Counted from the stretch's first letter, positions 10,275-23,093 are shown. The stretch: DNA of 64,000 bases from an uncultured Actinomycetes bacterium (GCA_903896045.1 CAITWD010000022.1:68398-132397), one strand, 5' to 3'. The notes: a model not told the origin generated them from the sequence alone. Made by a program: numbers and translations.

Positions 10275-11143
10275 ATCGTGTGCGACTCCGTTTGAGCGCT
10301 CTTGCGGCACTGGCCGCGCTACTGGCCGTGCCAGCACTCGGTGCTGCGGCGCCGAAGTTTGATCCTTCTCAAGAGTTCAAGCTCGATCCGTACTTGAACC
10401 TCAAGTTCGGTGCGATTGATCTTTCGGTGAATAAGGCTGTGGTCTACCTGCTGGTGACAACGGCCATTCTGTGCATCGGCGGCATCGTGATCGTCCGTGC
10501 GGGAATGCGCCAAAAGCCAGGTAAGGCACAAAATGTGTTGGAAATTGCGTATGAGTTTGCCGAGACTCAGGTCGGGCGGGCATCGCTTCCGGCGAAGGCA
10601 TTCCCGACCTGGTTTCCCTACATCGCCACGCTCTTTTTCTTCATCGCTGTGAACAACCTGATCAGTTTCATTCCGTTCCCGATCTCAAGTGAGAGCGGCG
10701 GACTCGGATTCCTGCCGGACTTTGGGCTGTACGCGGCAACCGCCAACATCAACGTCACCTTGACGTTGGCAGCAATGACCTTCTTGCTGACACACATTGT
10801 GGGCGTGCGTGCACATGGTCCTCTTGGGTATCTCAAGACGCTTGTGCCGGATGCACCTGGTGCGGTCAAGCCATTCATTTTCGTCATCGAGGTGCTCTCG
10901 CAGCTCTTGCGGCTCGTGAGTCTTTCGGTGCGTTTGTTCGCCAACTTGTTGGCGGGCCACTTGCTTATCATCATGGCCGCAGGTTTTACGGTCCTGGTGG
11001 GCAGCTATGTTGGGGCCGTAGCAATTCCCTTCGCCCTCTTCTTTTACGTGTTCGAGTGGGTGCTGGTCGCAGGCCTCCAGGCGTTTATTTTTGCCCTGCT
11101 GAGCGGTATCTACATCGGCTACGCGGTTGAAGCACCGCACTGA
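10271..11143 (+). CDS. atpB: F0F1 ATP synthase subunit a
   Basis: 290 aa; SLSVRLFANLLAGHLLI conserved Arg helix; QAFIFALLSGIYIGYAVE C-terminal helix. Confidence 0.96.
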   Translation: MNRVRLRLSALAALAALLAVPALGAAAPKFDPSQEFKLDPYLNLKFGAIDLSVNKAVVYLLVTTAILCIGGIVIVRAGMRQKPGKAQNVLEIAYEFAETQVGRASLPAKAFPTWFPYIATLFFFIAVNNLISFIPFPISSESGGLGFLPDFGLYAATANINVTLTLAAMTFLLTHIVGVRAHGPLGYLKTLVPDAPGAVKPFIFVIEVLSQLLRLVSLSVRLFANLLAGHLLIIMAAGFTVLVGSYVGAVAIPFALFFYVFEWVLVAGLQAFIFALLSGIYIGYAVEAPH

Positions 11144-11419
<276 letters not shown>

Positions 11420-11424
11420 CGACT

Positions 11425-11973
11425 ATGCCGTTGCAGCTCGCAGAGATCCACGTAACGCAGGCGGGTAATCCGCTCCTGGCGCCAAGCCCGGGGTTGATGG
11501 TCTGGACCCTGGTGACGTTCGGTCTGTGCCTTCTGATTTTCAAGAAGTACGTGTTTCCTCCAATCGCAAAGGGGTTGGAGACGCGTCGTCAGCAAATCGC
11601 CCAGAGCATCGACGAGGCTGAACGCAGCCGCGATGAAGCCATGCAATTGCTTGACGAGTACAAGACGCGTCTCTCTGCCGCACAGCGTGAAGCTGATGAA
11701 TTGCGGGAACGGGGACGCAAGGATGGTGAGCGTCGTGGTGCCGAACTTGTGCACACCGCACAAGAGCAGCGCGACCGCGTATTGGCCGATCAAGGCGCCC
11801 AGTTGGACGCCCAAGCCCGCCAGGCTGCATCTGGCTTGCGGGATGGGGTTGTTGAATTGGCGATCGCTGCTGCCGAAAAGGCAACACGTGGTGCGTTGAC
11901 CGAACAAGATCACCGCCAATTGATTGAAGAGGCCCTCGCCGAGGCTGACCTCTCGAAGTTGACGAGGTCGTAG
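11425..11973 (+). CDS. atpF: F0F1 ATP synthase subunit b
   Basis: 182 aa; one N-terminal TM then long charged coiled coil; between atpE and atpH. Confidence 0.93.
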   Translation: MPLQLAEIHVTQAGNPLLAPSPGLMVWTLVTFGLCLLIFKKYVFPPIAKGLETRRQQIAQSIDEAERSRDEAMQLLDEYKTRLSAAQREADELRERGRKDGERRGAELVHTAQEQRDRVLADQGAQLDAQARQAASGLRDGVVELAIAAAEKATRGALTEQDHRQLIEEALAEADLSKLTRS

Positions 11974-11985
11974 GAGTACGTATTC

Positions 11986-12546
11986 GTGAGTGTTGCTGCC
12001 ACATATGCTGAGGCGCTGTATGAGTCTGCGGTTGCCGCGGGGTCTGTCCCTGAGGTCGCAGACCAGCTGACTCAATTCCAGGATGCGATTGCCGCAAATC
12101 CAGAACTTCATGATGTTCTTGAGAACCCCGAGTTCGACACTCAGGTGAAAAAGGATGTCGTTGCAGATCTTTTGACCGGCGCGAATGAGCTTGTTGCGAA
12201 CTTCGCACAGGTGCTGCTGGATCGTGGACGTATCAGCGAGATCGGCGAGATTGCAGTTGAGTTTTCCGATCGTGTTGCCGCTGCGGAAGGCCGCCTTCGG
12301 GTGACGGTTCGCACCGCAATTGCTTTGCCCGATGATTTGCGGGACCGACTGGTCGCGCAAATTTCTGAACGGACTGGACGCCCGGTCGATATCGACGCGG
12401 TCATTGACCACGAGATCGTGGGTGGATTGGTCATTGAGACTGACGGTTCCGTTGTAGACGCCTCGGTGCGAGCACGACTCGCATCAATCCGGCACAACAT
12501 GCTGCAGACACCGGTACTCAGCGCAGTTGACGCTGAGTCCGTCTGA
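11986..12546 (+). CDS. atpH: F0F1 ATP synthase subunit delta
   Basis: 186 aa; [12 protein letters not shown]..., [25 protein letters not shown]. Confidence 0.94.
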   Translation: MSVAATYAEALYESAVAAGSVPEVADQLTQFQDAIAANPELHDVLENPEFDTQVKKDVVADLLTGANELVANFAQVLLDRGRISEIGEIAVEFSDRVAAAEGRLRVTVRTAIALPDDLRDRLVAQISERTGRPVDIDAVIDHEIVGGLVIETDGSVVDASVRARLASIRHNMLQTPVLSAVDAESV

Positions 12547-12577
12547 ACCGACCGACGAGAAAGGGACAACAAGACCG

Positions 12578-14128
12578 ATGAAATTGCGACCTGACGAAAT
12601 CACCAAGGTCCTGCGTGAGCAGATCGAGCAGTACAAGGGCCAGGTGGATGTCGAAGAGGTCGGTACGGTCCTCCAAGTCGGTGACGGTATCGCTCGCGTC
12701 CATGGCCTGCAGTCCTGTGTCGCTCTCGAGATGCTCGAGTTGCCGCACGGTGTGATGGGCCTCGCGTTGAACCTCGAGGAGGACAACGTCGGTGTGGTGC
12801 TTCTGGGTGAGGACACGCTCATCAAGGAGGGCGACACCGTCCGCCGTACCGGCAAGGTCATTCAGGTTCCTGTGGGTCCGGGCCTGTTGGGGCGCGTCGT
12901 TGACCCGCTGGGCAACCCGCTCGACGACTTGGGTCCGATCGAGGCAGCCGAGTACCGTCCAGTGGAGTTCAAGGCGCCAGGTGTGGTGCAGCGTCAACCG
13001 GTGACCGAGTCCCTTTCGACCGGTATCAAGGCGATCGATGCACTGATTCCAATTGGTCGCGGTCAGCGCGAGTTGATCATTGGTGACCGTCAGACCGGTA
13101 AGACCACCATCGCTGTCGACACCATCATCAATCAGCGCGGCCAAGGCGTGCACTGCTTCTACGTCGCCATTGGTCAGAAGGCATCGACGGTTGCACAGGT
13201 TGTGCAGCGTTTGAAGGCCGCTGGCGCGATGGAGTACACGACAGTCATTGCCGCCACCGCATCCGCATCGGCACCGCTGAAGTACCTGGCCCCGTACTCC
13301 GGTTCGGCGATGGCTGAGTACTTCTTGTTCAGCGGTCAGCACGCACTCTGCATTTACGACGACCTTTCAAAGCAGGCTGACGCCTACCGTCAGATGTCGC
13401 TGCTTTTGCGGCGTCCGCCGGGCCGTGAAGCCTTCCCTGGCGACGTGTTCTACTTGCACTCCCGCCTTTTGGAGCGTGCCTGCAAACTGAGCGACGAGCT
13501 CGGCGGCGGGTCCCTGACTGCGTTGCCGATTATTGAAACGCAGGCGGGTGATGTGTCGGCATACATTCCGACGAACGTGATCTCCATTACCGATGGGCAG
13601 ATCTTCCTCGAGAGCAAGCTCTTCTACTCGGGTGTGCGTCCTGCGGTGAACGTCGGTATCTCTGTGAGTCGTGTGGGTGGTTCCGCGCAAATTAAGGCGA
13701 TGCGTAAGGTCGCCGGTCGTTTGAAGCTTGAACTTGCTCAGTACCGTGACCTCGAGGCGTTTGCACAGTTCGGATCAGAACTTGATGCCGCAACCCAGCA
13801 GACCTTGGCGCGCGGTGCGCGTTTGGTGGCAACGCTGAACCAGCCGGCCTACGCCCCATGGCCAGTCGAGGAGCAGGTCGCGATCATTTACACCGCAAAC
13901 CAGGGCTACCTCGACAAGGTGACCCCGGGCGAGGTGCCCAACGTCAACGAGGCAATTCGCTCTGCCCTTCGTGAAGAAGGAACAGCGCTTGCAGCAATTC
14001 GTGATGAGCGGGACTTGAGTGATGCGACGGCAGCCAAGATCGATGCGATCGCCCAAAAGGTGCTCTCTGACATCCTGCCGCGCGAGGAGACCCCGGTCTC
14101 TGAAGCTCCCGCCCCGGCCGCGGTTTAA
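12578..14128 (+). CDS. atpA: F0F1 ATP synthase subunit alpha
   Basis: [24 protein letters not shown] Walker [31 protein letters not shown]. Start at ATG 12578 (ORF extends to 12527). Confidence 0.97.
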   Translation: MKLRPDEITKVLREQIEQYKGQVDVEEVGTVLQVGDGIARVHGLQSCVALEMLELPHGVMGLALNLEEDNVGVVLLGEDTLIKEGDTVRRTGKVIQVPVGPGLLGRVVDPLGNPLDDLGPIEAAEYRPVEFKAPGVVQRQPVTESLSTGIKAIDALIPIGRGQRELIIGDRQTGKTTIAVDTIINQRGQGVHCFYVAIGQKASTVAQVVQRLKAAGAMEYTTVIAATASASAPLKYLAPYSGSAMAEYFLFSGQHALCIYDDLSKQADAYRQMSLLLRRPPGREAFPGDVFYLHSRLLERACKLSDELGGGSLTALPIIETQAGDVSAYIPTNVISITDGQIFLESKLFYSGVRPAVNVGISVSRVGGSAQIKAMRKVAGRLKLELAQYRDLEAFAQFGSELDAATQQTLARGARLVATLNQPAYAPWPVEEQVAIIYTANQGYLDKVTPGEVPNVNEAIRSALREEGTALAAIRDERDLSDATAAKIDAIAQKVLSDILPREETPVSEAPAPAAV

Positions 14129-14139
14129 GTCTCGGGTTT

Positions 14140-15042
14140 ATGCCAAGTCAGCGCGACATTAAGCGCCGAATTGATTCGGTGCGCAACACCCGCAAGATCA
14201 CGCGAGCCATGGAATTGGTGGCATCGGCGAAATTGCGGCGTGCCCAAGAGCGGATTGAAGCATTGCGTCCCTATGCCAAGGGCATTCGGGAGCAAATGGC
14301 GCACGCTGCGCGTCAGTCCGAGGGATTGCGCAATCTTGCGTTGCTCGATGAGCGTCCCGTGGTGCAGCGCGCAGCGATTGTCACAGTGACCGGAGACCGC
14401 GGTCTTGCAGGTGCGTTCAATGTGAACATCCTGCGGGCAGGTTTTGCTGCGGAGCAACAGTTGCGCGACGGCGGCACCGAAGAGGTCGTCTACGTCGGTG
14501 TCGGCAAGAAGGGGTCGAACACACTGCGTTTCCGCGGGAAGGCAATCGACCAGAACTTCGAGGGCTTTTCCGACAACCCGAACTTTCATCACGCCGAACA
14601 GATTGCCGAGTACCTCGTCGAGCTGTTCACCTCCAAAGAGGTCGACCGCGTCCTTTTGGTCTACAACGCCTTCAAATCGGTGATGCAACAAGAGGTGACC
14701 GTGGAGCAACTGCTTCCTATCGAGCGCGATGTTGTGCTTGGGGCAGGCGCGGTTGCCGGCACGAAGGATGCACCTCCTGCACGACCACTGGTGCTGTTTG
14801 AGCCCAGCGCCGAAGCAGTGCTTTCTGAACTCTTACCGACGTACGTGAATGTCACGATTTATCGCGCACTGCTTGAGAGTGCCGCGGCAGAACACGCTGC
14901 ACGGCGCAGCGCGATGCACAACGCCACAGACAATGCTGCATCGCTGATTGCCGACTACACATTGAAGATGAACCGGGCCCGTCAGGCTGCCATCACCCAG
15001 GAAATTCTGGAAGTGGTTGCCGGTGCGGATGCCCTTCAGTAG
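14140..15042 (+). CDS. atpG: F0F1 ATP synthase subunit gamma
   Basis: 300 aa; RRIDSVRNTRKITRAMELVASAKLRRAQ, TGDRGLAGAFN. Confidence 0.96.
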   Translation: MPSQRDIKRRIDSVRNTRKITRAMELVASAKLRRAQERIEALRPYAKGIREQMAHAARQSEGLRNLALLDERPVVQRAAIVTVTGDRGLAGAFNVNILRAGFAAEQQLRDGGTEEVVYVGVGKKGSNTLRFRGKAIDQNFEGFSDNPNFHHAEQIAEYLVELFTSKEVDRVLLVYNAFKSVMQQEVTVEQLLPIERDVVLGAGAVAGTKDAPPARPLVLFEPSAEAVLSELLPTYVNVTIYRALLESAAAEHAARRSAMHNATDNAASLIADYTLKMNRARQAAITQEILEVVAGADALQ

Positions 15043-15049
15043 CTGCTGA

Positions 15050-16480
<1,431 letters not shown>

Positions 16481-16483
16481 TAC

Positions 16484-16906
16484 GTGGCAGAGCCCGGATC
16501 CTTGCACGTTCGCGTGTTGACCCCCGAAGGCCTGGCCTTCGAGGGGTCGGCGGCAATTGTGTTTGCGCCAAGTGCTGCAGGCGAGGTCGGTATCTTGCCC
16601 CGGCACGAGCCGATGGTCTGCGCCCTGAAATATGGCCAGACCCGCGTGCGTGTGTCTGACGATCTTGAGCATGGATTTGTGACCACCGATGGATTTGTCA
16701 CAATCGATGGCGATGGCGTGCTGGTGCTTGTGGGAGAGGCGTTGCCTGTCGGTGACATCGACCCAGCGCAGGCGAAGGCTGAATTGCACGCCGCAGAAGA
16801 GGCATTGACGCTCGTGTCGTCGGAGGAGCACGTTGCCTACGCGCGCGCACAGACTGCAGTTCGGCGTGCACAGAACATCGTGAAAGCCACAGAGTCGCAC
16901 AAGTAG
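16484..16906 (+). CDS. atpC: F0F1 ATP synthase subunit epsilon
   Basis: 140 aa; LHVRVLTPEGLAFEGSA, AGEVGILPRHEPMVCAL; last gene of the atp operon. Confidence 0.93.
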   Translation: MAEPGSLHVRVLTPEGLAFEGSAAIVFAPSAAGEVGILPRHEPMVCALKYGQTRVRVSDDLEHGFVTTDGFVTIDGDGVLVLVGEALPVGDIDPAQAKAELHAAEEALTLVSSEEHVAYARAQTAVRRAQNIVKATESHK

Positions 16907-16913
16907 CTTGAGG

Positions 16914-16946
16914 CACCGCCCGTGGTCCGAGACCCGGACGGGGTGC
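16914..16946 (+). terminator. Possible imperfect GC-rich terminator hairpin after atpC
   Basis: GCACCgCCCGT...ACGGGGTGC imperfect inverted repeat directly after atpC; no U-tract. Confidence 0.3.
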
Positions 16947-17029
16947 GGGAAGTAGCGGTGAGCGTCGTGCAATCGCGTGTCGGTCCGGTCATGATTTGCA
17001 CATGCTGAGTCTGCGAAAGATGACGTGCG

Positions 17030-18295
17030 ATGGCAACTGATACGCCCCGCCGGCAATCGGGGATGCGCGGCGTCCCATCAGTGCTGCAGCTGCGTGGTTT
17101 CCGTCAGTTCTGGATTGCGTCGCTGATCTCAAACTGTGGGAGCTGGCTGCAGACCGTCGCCGCCGGGTATCTGGTGTACCACTTGACCCATTCGCCGGGA
17201 GTCGTCGGCGCGCTGGCGCTGGTCTCACGCGGTCCAGCGTTCGCGCTCTCCACGCTCGGAGGTTCGCTGGCGGACCGGTTCAACCGTCGTCTGGTTGTGC
17301 AATGGACCTTCGCGCTCCAGGCGTTCGCCGCTGCTGGAATGGCAGTGATGGCATTTTTTGGCCATCTGACGGTCCCAGTGATTTTCGCGTTGACCTTTGC
17401 GCTGGGGGTCGGCTTTGCGCTTGGCCTGCCGGGAGTGCTGGCACTCGTTCCGGCACTCGTTCCGCGCAGATATTTCACCGACGCGGTGTCATTGAATGCC
17501 GCCGGGGTGAATGTTGCGCGATTGGTGGGGCCTGCGATTGGGGGGGTGCTGTTGAGCCTCGTTGGGCCGACGTGGTGTTTCGGAATCAATGCGTTTTCGT
17601 TTGCAGCATTGATCATTGTGTTGGTATGGGTCCGGTTGCGCGACATCGGACCGCGGAGTTCTGGAGTATCCACGCGTTCGGCGATCAGATTCGCACGACA
17701 TGACCCTGCGCTTCGGCGTCTGTTGGTGTCGATGGCGCTCTTTGCCGCGTTTGCGGCACCGATCCAGGAGCTCGCTCCGGTCATTGCGCATGTCCTGGGG
17801 GCAGGTGCGACAGGACTTGGGTTCTTGCTTGGCGCGATGGGTGCTGGGGGAATCCTTGGTGCATGGATTCTCAATCACCTGATGGGACGTGGGCTGCCGC
17901 GCGGTGTCGCGATTACTCGTGCGACTCTGTTTTTCGCCTGCATGATGGGGGTGCTGTCGGTCGTGCCCACGTTCGCATTTGGATTCGTCGTGATGGCGCT
18001 CTGCGGAGTTTTTTGGATCTGGATGTTCATCCTGATCAATACATCGATTCAGTTGCGCGCCCCGCGTACGATGACCGGGCGCATGTTGGGCTTGTACCAA
18101 CTCGTCGTGGTCGGGCCAATTGCAATCGGCGCACTCGGGGCGGGGCTGTGGGCTGAGGTGGTGGGGATTCGGTGGGGTTTCGCGACCTGCGCCGCGTTCC
18201 TGGTGGTGTGGGGCCTGTGGATGCTTGCTCATCCCGTTGCAGAAATCGATGCGGGACGTGCCGAGGATCTCGCTGACCTCGCTCAGACGGCCTAA
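17030..18295 (+). CDS. MFS transporter (EntS-like)
   Basis: 421 aa; LRGFRQFWIASLISNCGSWLQTVAAGYLVYHLT, RGPAFALSTLGGSLADRFNRR, about 10-12 TM segments. Confidence 0.88.
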   Translation: MATDTPRRQSGMRGVPSVLQLRGFRQFWIASLISNCGSWLQTVAAGYLVYHLTHSPGVVGALALVSRGPAFALSTLGGSLADRFNRRLVVQWTFALQAFAAAGMAVMAFFGHLTVPVIFALTFALGVGFALGLPGVLALVPALVPRRYFTDAVSLNAAGVNVARLVGPAIGGVLLSLVGPTWCFGINAFSFAALIIVLVWVRLRDIGPRSSGVSTRSAIRFARHDPALRRLLVSMALFAAFAAPIQELAPVIAHVLGAGATGLGFLLGAMGAGGILGAWILNHLMGRGLPRGVAITRATLFFACMMGVLSVVPTFAFGFVVMALCGVFWIWMFILINTSIQLRAPRTMTGRMLGLYQLVVVGPIAIGALGAGLWAEVVGIRWGFATCAAFLVVWGLWMLAHPVAEIDAGRAEDLADLAQTA

Positions 18296-18341
18296 TCCTC
18301 CGCGCGAACGCCCCGCGCGGCGATGGGTAGGATGTCGCATT

Positions 18342-19445
18342 GTGAGCGAACTTTTTCTAGCCGAGCAACTCATCGCGATCGATACCTCCACCGCGACCGG
18401 TGTCGAACGCGCAACTGATCTGATCGCTGGATGGTTAAGCGCCCGCGGGGTGGGAATTCGTGAGGTCCGTCTCGGGAATCGACGTTGTCTGCTCGCGGCT
18501 GTGGGCACTGGGCCGACGCGTGTGCTCTTTAATGGGCATATCGATGTCGTACCGGGAAGTCCATCGCAGTTCATTCCCGTACAGCGCGATGGCCGCCTGT
18601 ATGGACGCGGCGCGTATGACATGAAGGGCGCTCTCGCCGCGATGGCAATCGCCGTGGCCGAGTGTGCAACACACCCGTTGCGTAACGTTGAGCTTGAATT
18701 GATGATCGTGCCCGATGAGGAGACCTCGGGGCCGGGCCCCAATTGCACCGAGCTCCTTGTTGCCGACGGCCTACGCGCCGATTTTGTGATTTGCGGCGAA
18801 CCGACCGATTTGCATGTTGGTGTGCAAGCAAAGGGCATCGTGATGGTGTGCGCCCATGTCTCCGGGGTCTCAGTACATGGGTCGACCCCGTGGCTGGGAC
18901 AGAATGCGGTCTTGCGGGCGATGGATTTTTATTCCCAGGTGGCGTCATTGCCGTGTTTTGCCGAATCGTCGGAGCTCTTTTCACAGCCATCGGTCAATCT
19001 GGGGCGCATCGCAGGCGGTGATGCACTCAATTGTGTCCCTGAGAGCTGTCAGGTGTGGATCGATATCCGAACGCTGCCAGGTCAGGATCGTGGGGAGATT
19101 CTTGCGCAGCTGCGTGCGATTGATCCTGGGGTCGAGATCGAGCTGCTGTTGGATAGGCCTGCCGCGGTGGTGTCGCATACCGATCCAATGGTGCAGCGTC
19201 TGTTGCATGCAGGGCGTGTGGCTGCGCCACACGCGCAGCCGGTGGGTCGTCATGGCTCATCAGATGCCATCCCGTTTTTGGCGGTGGGGGTGCCCGCGGT
19301 GGAATTTGGACCTGTCGGAGCGGGTCACCATGGCGCCGATGAATATGTGGACATTGCCAGCTTAAGCGCATATCGGGCTGCGCTTGTCGAATTTGTGCGC
19401 GAACTCAACGGAGATGCCGAAGAGGTGATCTGGCCGCAAATCTAG
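18342..19445 (+). CDS. M20 family metallopeptidase (ArgE/DapE-like)
   Basis: LFNGHIDVVPG, GRGAYDMKGALAAMAIA, PDEETSGPGPNC, DIRTLPGQD. Start GTG 18342 (ORF to 18120 overlaps the MFS gene). Confidence 0.9.
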   Translation: MSELFLAEQLIAIDTSTATGVERATDLIAGWLSARGVGIREVRLGNRRCLLAAVGTGPTRVLFNGHIDVVPGSPSQFIPVQRDGRLYGRGAYDMKGALAAMAIAVAECATHPLRNVELELMIVPDEETSGPGPNCTELLVADGLRADFVICGEPTDLHVGVQAKGIVMVCAHVSGVSVHGSTPWLGQNAVLRAMDFYSQVASLPCFAESSELFSQPSVNLGRIAGGDALNCVPESCQVWIDIRTLPGQDRGEILAQLRAIDPGVEIELLLDRPAAVVSHTDPMVQRLLHAGRVAAPHAQPVGRHGSSDAIPFLAVGVPAVEFGPVGAGHHGADEYVDIASLSAYRAALVEFVRELNGDAEEVIWPQI

Positions 19446-19665
19446 GCCAGCTGCAGGCGGTGATTCGTCGTGATGCTGCACGATGTGACGGCGAGTGTGT
19501 ACGGGTTCGCACACGAGTGGTATCAGCCGTCGTCTACACTGCACCTGCCAGCGATACCGGGTTTCTCTCGAGCTCTCTATGGTGGATTACCGTGCGGGGA
19601 CATGGTGGAGCGATCGCGCAACATTTGCAGTCGCACAAAGGGACAATTTCGATGGACATTGCGTA

Positions 19666-20772
19666 TTGCCCACAAGGATCTCGGCCATCTCGTTAACCCA
19701 TGCCATCGTATTAGTGGGTGGCCAGGGAACGCGCTTGCGCCCACTTACCGCGACTCGTCCGAAACCGATGATGCCCTTGGTCGATCGACCATTTGTCGCG
19801 CATCAGCTTGCACATCTCGCTCGACACGGTCTGACCGACGTGGTCTTTTCTTGTGGCTATCGGCCCGATGCGCTCGAGTCGTTTTTTGGAGATGGTTCGG
19901 GGTATGACGTCCGCTTGCAGTACGTCGTCGATCCGAGTCCGCTTGGCACCGCAGGTGCAGTGGCCAATGCGTTCGATCTGCTCGGCGCTGTTGATGACGT
20001 ACTGATTCTCAATGGTGACATCCTCACCGACTTAGATCTCGATGCGCTCTGGCAGGCGCACTCTGACGCCGATGCCGCCGCCACGGTTGCACTCACTCCA
20101 GTCGAGGATCCCAGTGCGTATGGACTGGTGCGACTCCGCGACGATTTATCGGTCGCGGAATTTGTGGAAAAGCCAACTCCAGATCAGCTCATCCCCGGCG
20201 AGCCGTATCGGATTAATGCCGGTACGTATGTGCTGTCTCGCGCGGTGATTGCGGGGATCCCGCGTGGGAAATCAATCTCGATTGAGCGTGAAATTTTCCC
20301 CGGAATCGCAGATCGTCATGCCTTATTTGGATTCACGAGTGACGCATATTGGCGTGACATCGGGACACCGCAGTCGTACCTCGATGCGCATTATGACGTG
20401 CTCGGCGATCGGGTTCTGGCCTCGCAAACCCCGTCGAACACCTACCTTGGCCCCGGCTCCGTGATCGCAACGACTGCGCGTATTGAGGGGTATTCGACGA
20501 TCGGCGCCGATTCCGTGGTTGAAGGAGGTGCCCGCGTGGATGCAAGCATCGTGGGAGCGGGATGTCGAATTGGTGAAAATGCCCAATTGCGCGGATGCAT
20601 TTTGGGTGAGGGGGTGCAGGTTGGCGCAGGCGTCGAGCTCGATGGGCTCGTGGTGATCGGTGACGGTGCACGCATCGCGTCATCGACGCGCATTGTGGGC
20701 CCCGCGTTCGTCGATGCGGGTGATGTGTCATCGGTGTTGTTGACGAACACCGCAGTGGGAGGAGCTGCATGA
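19666..20772 (+). CDS. Nucleotidyltransferase with left-handed beta-helix repeats (mannose-1-phosphate guanylyltransferase-like)
   Basis: AIVLVGGQGTRLRPLTATRPKPMMPLVDRP and C-terminal hexapeptide repeats. Start uncertain: TTG 19666 proposed, ORF opens at 19495. Confidence 0.85.
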   Translation: MPTRISAISLTHAIVLVGGQGTRLRPLTATRPKPMMPLVDRPFVAHQLAHLARHGLTDVVFSCGYRPDALESFFGDGSGYDVRLQYVVDPSPLGTAGAVANAFDLLGAVDDVLILNGDILTDLDLDALWQAHSDADAAATVALTPVEDPSAYGLVRLRDDLSVAEFVEKPTPDQLIPGEPYRINAGTYVLSRAVIAGIPRGKSISIEREIFPGIADRHALFGFTSDAYWRDIGTPQSYLDAHYDVLGDRVLASQTPSNTYLGPGSVIATTARIEGYSTIGADSVVEGGARVDASIVGAGCRIGENAQLRGCILGEGVQVGAGVELDGLVVIGDGARIASSTRIVGPAFVDAGDVSSVLLTNTAVGGAA

Positions 20773-21860
20773 ACGCAGATGTGCTTGACCAGGCATCTTC
20801 GTATGAAATCGACTCAGTGGGAATGTTTGGGCTGATTGCGAACTCGTTGGAGATGTTTGATGAGTCCCGGGCAATAGCGACCTCTGTCGATCTGAAGTGG
20901 CCAGCCGAGGCGGTGCGCAATGTCGCGATATGCGGCCTCGGTGGCTCTGGGATTGCCGGTGATCTGGCGGTTGGCGCATGGCGCGAACGGTTGCGACACC
21001 CCACTGCGGTGGTGCGCGACTATTACCTGCCGGGCTGGGTTGGTGAGGACACGCTCGTCATCTTGAGCTCGTATTCGGGTGAGACTGAGGAGACTCTGAC
21101 CGCAACGAGTCAGGCGACCGAGCGCAATGCACTCTGCGTCGCGATCACCAGTGGCGGAAAGCTGGGAACGTTTTACCGTGACTTAGGTGTTCCGGTCATT
21201 GATGTCCCGCCGGGGCTTCCCCCGCGCGGTGCGTTGCTGCATATGCTGATCTCCCTGGTCGTCGTCTTAGGTCGCATGGGGGTGATCTCATCCCCGGAGC
21301 GTGAACTTGATGACGCGCGCGAGGTGATTGGGTCCAGTCTGGGTGCCCTCGGTCCAGAAGTCCCCACCACAGACAACCTTGCCAAGCAAATCGCCTTGAG
21401 CATGGTCGGCATGGTGCCGATGATCTGGGGCGCTGAGGCGACCGCAGGTGTCGCGCAGCGCTGGAAGGGGCAAATTAATGAGAATGCCCAGATGGCAGCG
21501 ACGTGGTCGCTCCTCCCTGAGCTCAATCACAATGAAATCTGCGGCTTTGACCCCACGGGGCCGCTGTCGGAGTTAACCCAGTTGGTGTTTTTGCGTGACC
21601 CGCACCATCACCGCCAAGTCATCAGGCGATTCGACCTCACTCGCGAGCTCATCGGTGACGCGGTCGGGGGAGTCATGGAACTCGCCGCAGAAGGGCAGAC
21701 ACCATTCGGTCGGGCGATGGATTTGGTCATGCTTGGCGATTACGTCTCGTTGTATCTGGCCATCGCACGCGGCGTCGACCCCGGACCCGTGGACATGATT
21801 GGACGCCTGAAGACGCGACTTGCCGAGACCGGCTACGGACGTGCTACATATCCATCCTGA
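20769..21860 (+). CDS. Bifunctional phosphoglucose/phosphomannose isomerase family (SIS domain)
   Basis: 363 aa; ICGLGGSGIAGDLA, VILSSYSGETEETL, WKGQINENAQMAATWSLLPELNHNEICGF; ATGA overlap with the previous gene. Confidence 0.9.
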   Translation: MNADVLDQASSYEIDSVGMFGLIANSLEMFDESRAIATSVDLKWPAEAVRNVAICGLGGSGIAGDLAVGAWRERLRHPTAVVRDYYLPGWVGEDTLVILSSYSGETEETLTATSQATERNALCVAITSGGKLGTFYRDLGVPVIDVPPGLPPRGALLHMLISLVVVLGRMGVISSPERELDDAREVIGSSLGALGPEVPTTDNLAKQIALSMVGMVPMIWGAEATAGVAQRWKGQINENAQMAATWSLLPELNHNEICGFDPTGPLSELTQLVFLRDPHHHRQVIRRFDLTRELIGDAVGGVMELAAEGQTPFGRAMDLVMLGDYVSLYLAIARGVDPGPVDMIGRLKTRLAETGYGRATYPS

Positions 21861-21869
21861 TCAGGTGAT

Positions 21870-22994
21870 GTGGGTGTGACCGGCACCACATTTATGCGTG
21901 AGCCAGAACAACCGGATGTCGGCGGGGGTTTGACGCCAAACGAGATTTTGCTGCTCGGAGACGGCGAAGTTGTCATCTTGGATCAGACCCAACTTCCCAC
22001 CGAGGTGACCTACCGACGCTGTCGAGAGTGGTCGGAGGTTGTCACTGCAATTTCCGATCTCGCAGTACGTGGTGCTCCAGCGATTGGGATTGCAGGGGCA
22101 ATGGGGGTTGCGCTCGCAGCCCAGAACGCAGACCACGATGACGTGGATGCCTACCGCTCCGAAGTTGCGCGCGCGGCGCAGGCATTGGTTGCCTCGCGGC
22201 CGACGGCGGTCAACCTCCCGTGGGCAATCGGCCGACAGCTCGCGCTCCTCGAGGAGCACCCTGGGCCAACAGAGGCGATGACCGCGAGTCTTCGCATTTT
22301 TGCCAAACGCCTGCACACCGCCGAAGTTGGACGGTGTCGTGCCATGGCGGCACATGGGGCACCACTTTTTGGACACGGGGCACAGATCTTGACCCACTGC
22401 AACACCGGCGCGCTCGCAACCGGCGGAGTCGGGACTGCACTCGGGGTGATTCGCGCAGCGTATGCAGCAGATCCAACCGTGTCGGTCATCGTTGATGAGA
22501 CGCGCCCACTCCTCCAAGGGGCGCGATTGACGGCCTGGGAACTTGCTCGAGATGAGATTCCCTTTGTCCTTGTCACCGATTCGATGGCGGCGTCATTGAT
22601 GGCCGATGGATTCGTGACGCATGTGATTGTCGGAGCGGATCGAATCGCTGCCAATGGGGATGTCGTCAACAAGATCGGGACCTATGGGCTGGCGGTGCTC
22701 GCACGGGCTCACGAGATCCCATTTTATGTTGCGGCACCAACGAGCACGATTGATCTTGCGACACCCACGGGGGCCGACGTGATCGTCGAGGAGCGTGACC
22801 CGGCCGAGGTGCATCACATTGGACTGTTTGGAAGGCCCGCTGCGGATCCCAAGAGTCCGGTACGCAATCCCGCGTTCGATCGCACGCCGCATGCATTTGT
22901 GAGCGCAATCATCACTGAGCAGGGTGTCCATCGGGCGCCCTATGGCCCAGGGCTTCGCGACGCAGTCGATCGATCTGCGCCGCTGACGGCCTAA
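21870..22994 (+). CDS. mtnA: S-methyl-5-thioribose-1-phosphate isomerase / eIF-2B alpha-like sugar isomerase
   Basis: 374 aa; DLAVRGAPAIGIAGAMGVALAA, ILTHCNTGALATGGVGTALGVIR, VIVGADRIAANGDVVNKIGTYGLAVLA. Confidence 0.88.
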   Translation: MGVTGTTFMREPEQPDVGGGLTPNEILLLGDGEVVILDQTQLPTEVTYRRCREWSEVVTAISDLAVRGAPAIGIAGAMGVALAAQNADHDDVDAYRSEVARAAQALVASRPTAVNLPWAIGRQLALLEEHPGPTEAMTASLRIFAKRLHTAEVGRCRAMAAHGAPLFGHGAQILTHCNTGALATGGVGTALGVIRAAYAADPTVSVIVDETRPLLQGARLTAWELARDEIPFVLVTDSMAASLMADGFVTHVIVGADRIAANGDVVNKIGTYGLAVLARAHEIPFYVAAPTSTIDLATPTGADVIVEERDPAEVHHIGLFGRPAADPKSPVRNPAFDRTPHAFVSAIITEQGVHRAPYGPGLRDAVDRSAPLTA

Positions 22995-23093
22995 CGAGGG
23001 GCAGTCGCTATCGAAATGCTGCGGGATTGCCGATCGACGGAGTACGATAGATCTGTCAGTCCGATTGTGATTGCACATGAACAGGAGGGGCAC

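Noticed and set aside
12518-13342. 274-aa minus-strand ORF antisense to atpA
   Set aside because: Shadow frame of atpA.
17489-18838. 449-aa minus-strand ORF antisense to the MFS and M20 genes
   Set aside because: It spans two well-supported plus-strand genes, and its composition is rich in Arg/Ser/Pro/His as expected of a shadow frame.
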